Source: Rhizobium sp. NRK18
GTDB lineage: Bacteria; Pseudomonadota; Alphaproteobacteria; Rhizobiales; Rhizobiaceae
DNA length: 64,000 bases
Direction of reading: 5' to 3'
NCBI RefSeq assembly: GCF_024385575.1
Contig: NZ_JANFMV010000001.1
Location: forward strand, 620,001-684,000
Under the pieces are notes generated by a model. It searched no databases. It saw only the letters and a list, made by a program, of their open reading frames with translations, and was not told where the DNA came from. Shown here piece after piece: positions 57,425 through 64,000 of this stretch (within the stretch, counting starts at the first letter, position 1; each line of letters begins with the position of its first letter). A program made the translations under genes and the position numbers.

Positions 57425-58300
57425 ATGGAGGCGAAAAAAGTACTGGCGGCGAAATTCGAGGCCGATCGCAACCGGTTGCGGGCGGTCGCCTACCGCATGC
57501 TGGGCTCGGCAAGCGAGGCCGACGATGCTCTGCAGGAGGCCTGGCTGCGGCTCACCCGTGCAGAGGCTGACGGCATCGACAATCCCGGTGCCTTCCTGAC
57601 GACGGTGGTTGCCCGCATCTGCCTCGACATGCTGCGCGCGCGCAAATCGCGCCGCGAGGACCCGATCGAGGCGCCGGGGCTCGCCATGGACGAGAAGCCG
57701 GCGGCGGACCTCGGGCCGGAGGACGAAACGCTGATGGCGGATTCCGTCGGCCTCGCCCTGCTCGTCGTGCTCGAAACCCTCAACCCGGCCGAACGCCTCG
57801 CCTTCGTGCTGCACGACATGTTCGATGTCTCGTTCGAGGAAATCGCCACGATCGTCGACCGGACGCCGGAGGCGACGCGCCAGCTTGCCAGCCGCGCCCG
57901 CCGCCGGGTGCAGGGAGCCGAGCCGCCGGACAGTGCCTTTGCTGCCCGCCGCCGGATCGTCGATGCCTTTCTTGACGCCTCGCGCGGCGGCAATTTCGAA
58001 GCGCTGTTCGACCTGCTCGATCCCGATGTCGTCTTCAAGGTCGATGAGGCGGCAATCCGGCTGGGAAACAAGGCGGAGACCCTCGGCGCGACCGCCGTTG
58101 CCAAGGCCTTTCTCGGTAGGGCGCACGCCGCCCATCCGGCCCTTCTCGACGGCCGCCTCGGCATCGCCGTCGTGCCGCCCGGCAAGTCATTGCTCCTGGT
58201 CCTCGCGATCGCCTTCAAGGATGGCCGTATCGCCGAAATCAGCGCGGTTGCAGATCCTGAACGTCTGGCGGCGCTCGATGTCGCCATGCTGGAGGAATGA
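57425..58300 (+). CDS. ECF41-family RNA polymerase sigma factor
   Basis: 291-aa sigma-70-like factor. Sigma2 (about 10-75: FEADRNRLRAVAYRMLGSAS, EADDALQEAWLRL) and sigma4 (about 105-165: LVVLETLNPAERLAFVLHDM, SFEEIATIVDRTPEATRQLA), followed by a SnoaL-like C-terminal domain (about 175-291) that in ECF41 replaces an anti-sigma factor and tunes activity; it contains a DPERL form of the conserved NPDKL-type motif. No anti-sigma gene is nearby. Expected target is the divergent CMD-family gene. Confidence 0.9.
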   Translation: MEAKKVLAAKFEADRNRLRAVAYRMLGSASEADDALQEAWLRLTRAEADGIDNPGAFLTTVVARICLDMLRARKSRREDPIEAPGLAMDEKPAADLGPEDETLMADSVGLALLVVLETLNPAERLAFVLHDMFDVSFEEIATIVDRTPEATRQLASRARRRVQGAEPPDSAFAARRRIVDAFLDASRGGNFEALFDLLDPDVVFKVDEAAIRLGNKAETLGATAVAKAFLGRAHAAHPALLDGRLGIAVVPPGKSLLLVLAIAFKDGRIAEISAVADPERLAALDVAMLEE

Positions 58301-58328
58301 CGGGGAGGCGCCGGAAAATCGCGCCACC

Positions 58329-58357
58329 CTTGCGTGACAGGGCATTCGCTTCTATAT
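58329..58357 (+). promoter_or_regulatory. promoter of mnmA
   Basis: CTTGCG (58329-58334), 17-base spacer, CTATAT (58352-58357); close to the rhizobial housekeeping consensus CTTGAC-N17-CTATAT. Confidence 0.6.
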
Positions 58358-58383
58358 CAGCCGCCAATGTCTGCCGTCCGCGG

Positions 58384-58449
58384 CCCGGCCAAGATCAGGC
58401 CGGGAAGGGCGGTGAGGACGACATGATGCAGATTCACATCCAACCTTGA
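58384..58449 (+). other. mnmA leader: hairpin and mini-ORF
   Basis: Perfect 7-bp hairpin CCCGGCC/GGCCGGG (58384-58390 with 58398-58404), then a ribosome site (GTGAGGACGAC) and an eight- or nine-codon frame, MMQIHIQP, ending at 58449, 23 bases before mnmA. It may be a leader peptide; coding status unproven. Confidence 0.3.
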
Positions 58450-58472
58450 CCTGGACTGGCGGATCGGAACCG

Positions 58473-59669
58473 ATGAACACACTTGATATCGACAAGAAGC
58501 CGGAAGACACCCGGGTCGTCGTCGCCATGTCCGGCGGCGTGGATTCCTCCGTCGTTGCCGGCATTTTGAAGCGCGAGGGCTATGACGTCCTCGGCATCAC
58601 CCTGCAGCTCTACGACCATGGCGCCGCCGTGCACCGGGCCGGCTCCTGTTGCGCCGGACAGGACATCGATGATGCCCGTCGCGTCTGCGAAACGCTCGGC
58701 ATTCCCCATTACGTGCTCGATTACGAGGCGCGCTTCCGCGACACGGTGATCAACCCGTTCATGGAAAGCTATGTGGCCGGCGAAACGCCGATCCCATGCG
58801 TCTCCTGCAACCAGACGGTCAAGTTCGCCGATCTGCTGGCAACCGCCAAGGAACTCGGCGCCGATGCTCTGGCGACCGGCCATTACATCCGCTCGCGGCC
58901 CAATCCGACGGCCGATGATGCGGGCCGCCGTGCGCTCTTCCGCCCGGTCGACAGCGACCGCGACCAGAGCTACTTCCTGTTTGCCACGACGCAGGAGCAG
59001 ATCGACTACCTGCGCTTCCCGCTCGGGCATCTCTCGAAGGCGGAGACCCGCGAACTGGCGGAAGAGATGGGCCTCGTCGTCGCCCAGAAGGCCGATAGCC
59101 AGGACATCTGTTTCGTGCCGCAGGGCAAGTATTCCGACATCATCACCAAGCTGAAGCCCGATGCGGCGCTTGGCGGCGATATCGTCCATATCGACGGCCG
59201 CGTGCTCGGCAGCCACGATGGCATCCTGCATTACACGATCGGCCAGCGGAAGGGCCTGGGTGTGGCCACCGGCGAGCCGCTCTACGTCGTCTATCTCGAT
59301 GCCCGCGGCCGCCGCGTCATCGTCGGCCCGAAGGAAGCGCTCGACACGCGCCGGGTCTATCTGCGCGAGGTCAACTGGCTCGGCGATGCTGCGCTCGAAG
59401 AGGCGGCGAAGGACGGTTTTGCCTGCTACGCCAAGCTGCGCTCCACCCGCGCGCCGGCGCCGGCCGTGCTGCATGCGGACGACAACGGCGTCTATGTCGA
59501 TCTCGAGATCGGCGAAGCCGGCATCGCGCCCGGCCAGGCCTGCGTCCTCTATTCCGGGATCGGCGCCGACGAGCGCGTCTATGGCGGCGGCTTCATCGAC
59601 CGGTCGGAACGCTCCGAGGATGCCGAAGCGGCGCTCAAAGCCCTTCTCGCCCGCCCCGTGGCCGCCTGA
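58473..59669 (+). CDS. mnmA: tRNA-specific 2-thiouridylase MnmA
   Basis: 398-aa enzyme that thiolates U34 of tRNA-Lys/Glu/Gln. ATP-PPase motif [11 protein letters not shown], catalytic cysteines in [13 protein letters not shown] and in [11 protein letters not shown], plus the C-terminal beta-barrel. Start ATG 58473 (MNTLDIDKK) downstream of GGAAC. Single gene with a weak terminator behind it. Confidence 0.94.
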   Translation: MNTLDIDKKPEDTRVVVAMSGGVDSSVVAGILKREGYDVLGITLQLYDHGAAVHRAGSCCAGQDIDDARRVCETLGIPHYVLDYEARFRDTVINPFMESYVAGETPIPCVSCNQTVKFADLLATAKELGADALATGHYIRSRPNPTADDAGRRALFRPVDSDRDQSYFLFATTQEQIDYLRFPLGHLSKAETRELAEEMGLVVAQKADSQDICFVPQGKYSDIITKLKPDAALGGDIVHIDGRVLGSHDGILHYTIGQRKGLGVATGEPLYVVYLDARGRRVIVGPKEALDTRRVYLREVNWLGDAALEEAAKDGFACYAKLRSTRAPAPAVLHADDNGVYVDLEIGEAGIAPGQACVLYSGIGADERVYGGGFIDRSERSEDAEAALKALLARPVAA

Positions 59670-59705
59670 ACCGGATCGGGCAGGCCGGCAGCCAACCATC
59701 GGAAA

Positions 59706-59723
59706 AGCCCGCATTTGCGGGCT
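59706..59723 (+). terminator. weak terminator of mnmA
   Basis: Stem AGCCCGC/GCGGGCT (59706-59712 with 59717-59723), loop ATTT, then CTTCCTC. Confidence 0.5.
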
Positions 59724-59818
59724 CTTCCTCGCGGTCCCGGGAGAGGCGATTTTTTGCCCTTTTCGCGCTTGACAGCCAAGCCCGCCCCGCCCTATAAGCC
59801 CCCAATCCTGACGGCCCG

Positions 59819-59845
59819 GCGCTTCGTCCTTCGAGGCGCCTTTTT
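59819..59845 (+). terminator. terminator just before the tRNA gene
   Basis: GGCGC/GCGCC arms around a TTCG-rich loop, then TTTTT (59841-59845), 15 bases before the tRNA. Confidence 0.5.
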
Positions 59846-59860
59846 AACGGCCCAAGACCC

Positions 59861-59937
59861 GGCGGAGTAGCTCAGTAGGTTAGAGCAGAGGAATCATAAT
59901 CCTTGTGTCGGGGGTTCGAATCCCTCCTCCGCTACCA
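59861..59937 (+). tRNA. tRNA-Met(CAT), elongator type
   Basis: 77 bases including encoded CCA. Acceptor GGCGGAG/CTCCGCT (last pair G-U), D-stem start GCTC, anticodon stem GAGGA/TCCTT with loop ATCATAA (anticodon CAT), T-stem GGGGG/CCCTC with loop TTCGAAT. The anticodon-stem lacks the three G-C pairs of initiator tRNA and the acceptor starts G-U, so it is elongator Met, not fMet; it does not resemble tRNA-Ile2. Its 3' end is the likely integration target for the island that follows. Confidence 0.93.
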
Positions 59938-59963
59938 AAAATCTTCAAATATTTCAGATGTTT

Positions 59964-60033
59964 ATGGATTTATTTGCGATGGCAAATCCATGCGCGGATG
60001 GGCCGGGGTGTCATTCTGGGTGTCAGGTGTGCA
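59964..60033. repeat. repeats behind the tRNA (possible integrase sites)
   Basis: Perfect 8-bp inverted repeat ATGGATTT/AAATCCAT (59964-59971 and 59984-59991), then two direct copies of GGGTGTCA (60006-60013 and 60018-60025) and a third near-copy GGTGTGCA (60026-60033). Short direct repeats beside an attachment tRNA are typical arm-type binding sites of tyrosine recombinases. No integrase is in view. The 170 bases between tRNA and next gene hold nothing else. Confidence 0.4.
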
Positions 60034-60109
60034 CGCAATTATGCGGTGGATGCCGCGTTAGAATAGGCTAGATTACCAACCTGTTTTCTGAAATGCGGAG
60101 ATCAATTTA

Positions 60110-61621
60110 GTGGAAAAAACAAATCCGCGTGTTCGCATCCTGAAAGGCGATATTGAGCAACAGGTAATCAAGCCAATGCGCTCGCACGGTTGGACAGTAA
60201 GTATCGTATCTGAACAAAATGCGCATGATGTCGTTGAACTTGAAGCCACCAAAGAAGCTCGGACCGCTCGGTTTGCCTTCCTTTATACGACGGCAATCGA
60301 CAACTCGTACTTCCGTCAAATTGCATCTCGAAATGAACGGATTTTTTATCACGGTCAGCCCTATCGGTTAGATAGTTATGCGAGAGGAGTGGAGGTTCCT
60401 ATTGAGCCGATGGGAGATTTTTTTCCGGTGCTTGTGGAATTAAACAAACAACTTGAACCGACGGGAATTTTTCATGCCCTGAAGCCAAGAAGAAGACGTT
60501 CGCGCCGCATAACAGACGAAAATCCTCAACAGTCTGTTTTGACTCGTCTTGAGCAATTCACAAGCCCTTTCCTGTGTCGAAAACTCGTTGCAGAGCGCGC
60601 CGAGTATGCAGGTTACCCTCTCTCAGACGATATTCTTAAATCCAAGGCTGAAGGAATGGCGTTTTCGGTAAGCAGTGCTCTCGATTATTTTCGCGTCCGC
60701 CAAGATGACCCTCTGAATAAACGCATTCTTGGGCTATATTATGGATCGCTTGCATTTGCGTTCGCAGAGATGTTGGCCTCGCCCAGCGGTCCGCACGATC
60801 TTGATGAAGTTGAAGGGATAACAAAACTTGGGCATGGCTTGTACACGCTTGGATCTACCGGTATCGAACTGCCTGATTTGACAGTTGGGGTACTAGCCAG
60901 CGGTTTTTTGCCACGTTGGCTAGATTTTCTAGGCTACGATACGAGCGCTTTTCCTAGGCAAAAAGCGAAAAATGGCGATGACCTTGGCAAAATTTCGGGA
61001 CAAATGCACCTAAGCTTGGGCGGCTTACTTGGTTCTTTCCCTGAAATTGATGACCTTTACCGGTCAGTTATTGCTTTGGAGCCGAGCTGGTTGATACCCG
61101 CATATCATCTGCCGGACAATAAGATTGTCTCTTTGAATTCAACGGGCAAGAAGCCGAATAGCACATATTGCAGGTTTATCGATCTCTCCGAGAAAATTGG
61201 GCTTGATCGGCTGAAGCGTGCTGGACTTCCTATCGCCGAAGTACAACTGATACCAAAAGATGAGCGCGAATACGCAGGACAGGCCTACCGTGCTCGGGTT
61301 GATCACGAAGGTTATGATGTTTGGTGGGATGTAATTCCAACGCACAGGTCTCCTAGCCAGCATCCAACGACAACTTTGTTGCCCACTTTGGGAGGTATGA
61401 GGGACTACCGCGTATTGGCCACGGTCGCACTTTATTCATTGTCGATTGTTGTTCGATACATGCCGAGCCTTTGGCGGCGTGTCGAAGGTGGCGACCACGA
61501 TCAATATTTGGCGCTGATTAAGGCTGCCCTCGCTGCTTGGGAGAGAGTCCTCCCTCAGCAGTTCTTAGAAAGTATCGCGGACGAGTACATTCATACAGCC
61601 CAGCCCGGCAACTTTTTCTAA
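60110..61621 (+). CDS. island protein with YaaC-like C-terminal part
   Basis: 503-aa protein starting with GTG (GGAG 9 bases upstream). Residues 1-about 130 form an unassigned domain (GWTVSIVSEQNAHDVVELEA, SYFRQIASRNERIFYHGQPY) followed by a basic linker (KPRRRRSRRIT). Residues about 140-495 follow the YaaC pattern: SALDYFRVRQDDPLNKRILG, LYYGSLAFAFAEMLA, ITKLGHGLYTL, and near the end SIVVRYMPSLWRRVEGGDHD. YaaC-like proteins have no known activity but recur in defence-rich regions. Lower G/C than the core genes. First of three island genes on one strand. Confidence 0.6.
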   Translation: MEKTNPRVRILKGDIEQQVIKPMRSHGWTVSIVSEQNAHDVVELEATKEARTARFAFLYTTAIDNSYFRQIASRNERIFYHGQPYRLDSYARGVEVPIEPMGDFFPVLVELNKQLEPTGIFHALKPRRRRSRRITDENPQQSVLTRLEQFTSPFLCRKLVAERAEYAGYPLSDDILKSKAEGMAFSVSSALDYFRVRQDDPLNKRILGLYYGSLAFAFAEMLASPSGPHDLDEVEGITKLGHGLYTLGSTGIELPDLTVGVLASGFLPRWLDFLGYDTSAFPRQKAKNGDDLGKISGQMHLSLGGLLGSFPEIDDLYRSVIALEPSWLIPAYHLPDNKIVSLNSTGKKPNSTYCRFIDLSEKIGLDRLKRAGLPIAEVQLIPKDEREYAGQAYRARVDHEGYDVWWDVIPTHRSPSQHPTTTLLPTLGGMRDYRVLATVALYSLSIVVRYMPSLWRRVEGGDHDQYLALIKAALAAWERVLPQQFLESIADEYIHTAQPGNFF

Positions 61622-61822
61622 TAAGCACATTTCGAGCAAATGTGTCGGGCGCAATGCTATGGACGTTTGCAAGTTGGTCTAAGCGCTTTTCTTGCGCTGT
61701 TCGCCTTAATATTCCCTCCCGATCTTCCCTCCGCTTGCTGACTGTGCGCAGTGCTAGGGCAGGTGGATTTTGTATCTATTTTGATTATTTTGAAAATATT
61801 TCAAAAATATTCTCGGAATATC

Positions 61823-61852
61823 TTGACATAATTGCACGCATTTCCCAATTAT
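61823..61852 (+). promoter_or_regulatory. promoter of the island two-gene operon
   Basis: TTGACA (61823-61828), 18-base spacer, AATTAT (61847-61852), about 30 bases before the small-protein start; the upstream 45 bases are nearly pure A/T with a GAAAATATTTC near-palindrome. Confidence 0.5.
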
Positions 61853-61882
61853 TTTTGTGGTATTAAGAATTGCGTGGTACAA

Positions 61883-62113
61883 ATGGTCGTTGATCAAAAA
61901 AAATATGACAAGTTCCGTGAACTCGCCGAGAAAAGAACCAATAAGGCGTTGGAAGCAGTTCGCCTGATTGGCAATCTCTCCAACCGACAGACTTACGACT
62001 ACGACGATGCTGATGTGCGGAAAATAATTAAGGCGCTGCGCGAAGCGATATCCGAGGTGGAAACTCGGTTCGGTCGGACATCTGGTCGGGGTGGCGGTGA
62101 ATTCAAGCTCTGA
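61883..62113 (+). CDS. small helical island protein, 76 aa
   Basis: 76-aa protein, MVVDQKKYDKFRELAEKRTN onward, with the pattern KALEAVRLIGNLSNRQTYDY and DADVRKIIKALREAISEVET. Two or three helices, rich in Lys/Glu/Leu; no known domain. A GTG at 61874 is an alternative start. It ends 14 bases before the GHKL ATPase gene, so the two are an operon; small helical partners of ATPases are common in defence and toxin-like systems. Function unknown. Confidence 0.55.
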   Translation: MVVDQKKYDKFRELAEKRTNKALEAVRLIGNLSNRQTYDYDDADVRKIIKALREAISEVETRFGRTSGRGGGEFKL

Positions 62114-62127
62114 AGTGGGAGAAAGCA

Positions 62128-63954
62128 GTGACTCACATAAAGCAGATAACCCCGATCACCATTCGGGATATTGATTTTACGGTTGCGCGCCAGATCGAAC
62201 AGTGCCCGAAGACAATGATGCTGCGTGAGCTGGTCGTCAACGCAATTGAAGCCGCTGCTAAGGCTCCTGATGGGCGCCGTGTTGTAGAGATCAAAGGCAA
62301 GACTGTTTCTGAATGTGGAGAAGCCCGAAAGCTAGCAATTTGGAACACTGGCCCAGGAATGAGTAGTGTTGAGCTTGATCACATTTGCGATCTTGCGGCG
62401 TCTTTGGGGAAGGACATGGCGCTTGAAGGCAACTTCGGCATGGGCGCTAAAGTGGCTTCTCTTCCATCTAACACTCTAGGGATGCGGTATCGATCCTGTC
62501 ATGCTGGTGTGGTGAGCCAAGTTATTCTGGGAAAGCGTGAAGGCATTTACGGCAAAGTTTGGGTTCCGGTTGAATACTCCTTTGAAGAAGTTGTCGATGT
62601 GACTGATTTGGTTCGGCAAGAGGAAGAGTATCGACTTGACGAGGACTGGACTGAAGTTGTTTTGTTCGGAAACCGGGCCGATCAAGATACAGTTGCCGAC
62701 CCCTACGGCGGAGATCCTGAACAGGATCGACAGTGGATTACCACATACTTATACCATCGTCTCTATAACCTACCCGAGGGGGTGGAGGTGTATTTGCATG
62801 AAGGTACGCATCCCCGTGACGGTAGGCGTCAGTTTAAGACAATTCCGGAACGGTCGGCTGCTTTTGGTCGCGTTGAAACGGTGGACGCGGGAAACGGTAT
62901 TAAGGTGCATTATTATTATGACCCACCGTATCAGGATGGCGGTCACAATAAGTCCATATCTGGTTCGTTGACATCATCGATCAGTACAGCGGGCATCGTC
63001 TTTAGAGGTGAGATATACGATGTTCGGAAGGGACGGAAGTGGGCGGCGGATGCGCCAGCGTTTGGTATTCCGTTCGGCGCTCGGCACATATCCATTCACA
63101 TAGAATTGCCCAACAATTTTCAAGTCCGTCATGAACCCTACAGGCGCTTCATTCAGCTTTCAGGCGGCGATCAGCGACAGGTTGCGGTTGACGACTTTTC
63201 GGAGATCGTTTTTCGACATAGGCCTGAATGGCTAATTGAGATCATAAATTCGCTTGCGCCGAAAGCTTCCGCATCAACGGACGATCTAAGGAAAGAACTG
63301 CAAGACCTATTGAACCAACTTCGAGTCAAAACTCAAAGCCCGCGGCTAACAGCCGAAGGTGTAGAAAATGTTGAAGAGGGTGGTGCTCGCGGAGCTACTC
63401 CCAGACATGATGGCGGATCGAGCGGAGGCCAAGATGCGTCTGTGAGTGCAACTGATCTTATTTTCAATCCCACAGGTGCAAAGCGCGCGAATATTTCCAA
63501 GAACCTTGAAGTTGCGCCGGAAATAATTCCACTTCGTGATGAAGATGAAGTTGCCGAGAAAGGAATAACTGGAAAGGCAGCGCGCTATATTCGCGAAACG
63601 AACCAGTTGTTCGTTAATCTTACTTATTCGGCAGCCGCAGCGGCGCAGGAGCATCTGCAATTACGATATGCAACCTATGAAGATCCTGAGTTGGTACGCG
63701 AACTTTCGCGTCAATGGTCTGAGCGGCTGATAATGGGGAGAGTGGGTTATGCTGTGGTCTACGCGCAGGCTAAACAACTGATCCGCGAATGGACACCAGA
63801 CGATGTTAAAAAAGCCTTGGAGCCAGAAAGTCTGAGTTTGGCGGCGGATGGGTGGCGAGATGCCGTAGGCAATGTCTATCGCAGCTTAAGCAAACGGTTT
63901 GGGGCTGCTAAAGAAGTTGCCGTGTTCGAGGACGAGGTCGAGGTGGCTGGTTAG
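62128..63954 (+). CDS. GHKL-type (Hsp90/MutL-like) ATPase
   Basis: 608-aa protein starting with GTG (GGGAGA 6 bases upstream). Bergerat-fold motifs in order: N-box MLRELVVNAIEAA with Glu34, Asn38 and Glu41; the G1 box IWNTGPGMS, where the usual Asp of DxGxG is Asn73; and the G2 box GNFGMGAKVAS (residues 101-111). A transducer-like middle part (about 150-400) includes SISGSLTSSISTAGIVFRGE; a Gly/Ser linker lies near 425-435 and a C-terminal helical domain at about 470-600. Not a MutL, Hsp90, gyrase B or sensor kinase by the rest of the sequence. Lower G/C than the core. Complete within the window. Confidence 0.65.
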   Translation: MTHIKQITPITIRDIDFTVARQIEQCPKTMMLRELVVNAIEAAAKAPDGRRVVEIKGKTVSECGEARKLAIWNTGPGMSSVELDHICDLAASLGKDMALEGNFGMGAKVASLPSNTLGMRYRSCHAGVVSQVILGKREGIYGKVWVPVEYSFEEVVDVTDLVRQEEEYRLDEDWTEVVLFGNRADQDTVADPYGGDPEQDRQWITTYLYHRLYNLPEGVEVYLHEGTHPRDGRRQFKTIPERSAAFGRVETVDAGNGIKVHYYYDPPYQDGGHNKSISGSLTSSISTAGIVFRGEIYDVRKGRKWAADAPAFGIPFGARHISIHIELPNNFQVRHEPYRRFIQLSGGDQRQVAVDDFSEIVFRHRPEWLIEIINSLAPKASASTDDLRKELQDLLNQLRVKTQSPRLTAEGVENVEEGGARGATPRHDGGSSGGQDASVSATDLIFNPTGAKRANISKNLEVAPEIIPLRDEDEVAEKGITGKAARYIRETNQLFVNLTYSAAAAAQEHLQLRYATYEDPELVRELSRQWSERLIMGRVGYAVVYAQAKQLIREWTPDDVKKALEPESLSLAADGWRDAVGNVYRSLSKRFGAAKEVAVFEDEVEVAG

Positions 63955-64000
63955 GCGGGTGTTTACAAAGCCGGCCCGTTTTCCTTTTTGCCAGCCACCT

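Noticed and set aside
59861..59937. Initiator tRNA-fMet or tRNA-Ile2 reading of the CAT tRNA
   Set aside because: It lacks the three consecutive G-C pairs of the initiator anticodon stem and has a paired first position; the body does not resemble tRNA-Ile2.

Overview
The window is a chromosomal segment of an alphaproteobacterium of the order Rhizobiales, most likely family Rhizobiaceae (Rhizobium/Agrobacterium group). The evidence is the high-GC coding style, the tkt-gap-pgk-fba cluster beside DUF4164-zapA, RcdA and near-consensus CtrA boxes, a serC-type RNA leader upstream of serC-serA, the tolQRAB-pal-cpoB-tilS-ftsH-glmM order, and rhizobial promoter forms. Nearly all of the first 59.9 kb is vertically inherited core genome; the last 4 kb is visibly richer in A/T and lies directly behind a tRNA gene.

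Layout. 1-4.2 kb: end of rpmE, an OafA-type acyltransferase and a prolyl-oligopeptidase-family hydrolase. 4.3-6.8 kb: rcdA, an intergenic region with two exact CtrA boxes and a probable small RNA, DUF1192, an MFS transporter. 7-15.6 kb (minus strand): glycolysis and pentose-phosphate genes fba, pgk, gap and tkt, with a CPA1 antiporter and a flavin-reductase-like gene between them. 15.9-16.7 kb: DUF4164, zapA and a probable 6S RNA. 16.8-23.1 kb: a light-sensing cassette (single-domain response regulator, heme oxygenase, hybrid HWE bacteriophytochrome), a TadG-like vWA protein, an unidentified structured RNA candidate and a lactate dehydrogenase. 23.2-30.9 kb: an outer-membrane protein, 5-formyl-THF cyclo-ligase, YmdB, a metallo-beta-lactamase-fold protein, YebC, a SPINDLY/OGT-like glycosyltransferase and a luciferase-like monooxygenase.

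31.0-35.6 kb holds the Holliday-junction operon ruvC-ruvA-ruvB, in which each of the two gaps carries a different AbrB-type antitoxin/PIN-toxin pair; the second toxin stop codon overlaps the ruvB start. A Nudix hydrolase and ybgC follow. 35.9-46.3 kb: the Tol-Pal envelope system, tilS, ftsH and glmM. 46.6-59.7 kb: an outer-membrane protein, serC and serA behind an RNA leader, a second luciferase-like enzyme, a chemoreceptor, a cold-shock protein, an SDR protein lacking its catalytic Tyr/Lys, a secreted Asp-rich protein beside a membrane-anchored LuxR regulator, an ECF41 sigma factor divergent from its carboxymuconolactone-decarboxylase partner (with a matching ECF41 promoter), and mnmA.

59.86-64 kb: elongator tRNA-Met(CAT), then inverted and direct repeats of the sort seen at integrase sites, then three genes: a 503-aa protein with a YaaC-like C-terminal part, a 76-aa helical protein, and a 608-aa GHKL-fold ATPase. 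This is the left edge of a probable genomic island continuing past the window, and with the toxin-antitoxin-loaded ruv operon it is the most interesting part. No integrase, transposase or CRISPR array is visible.
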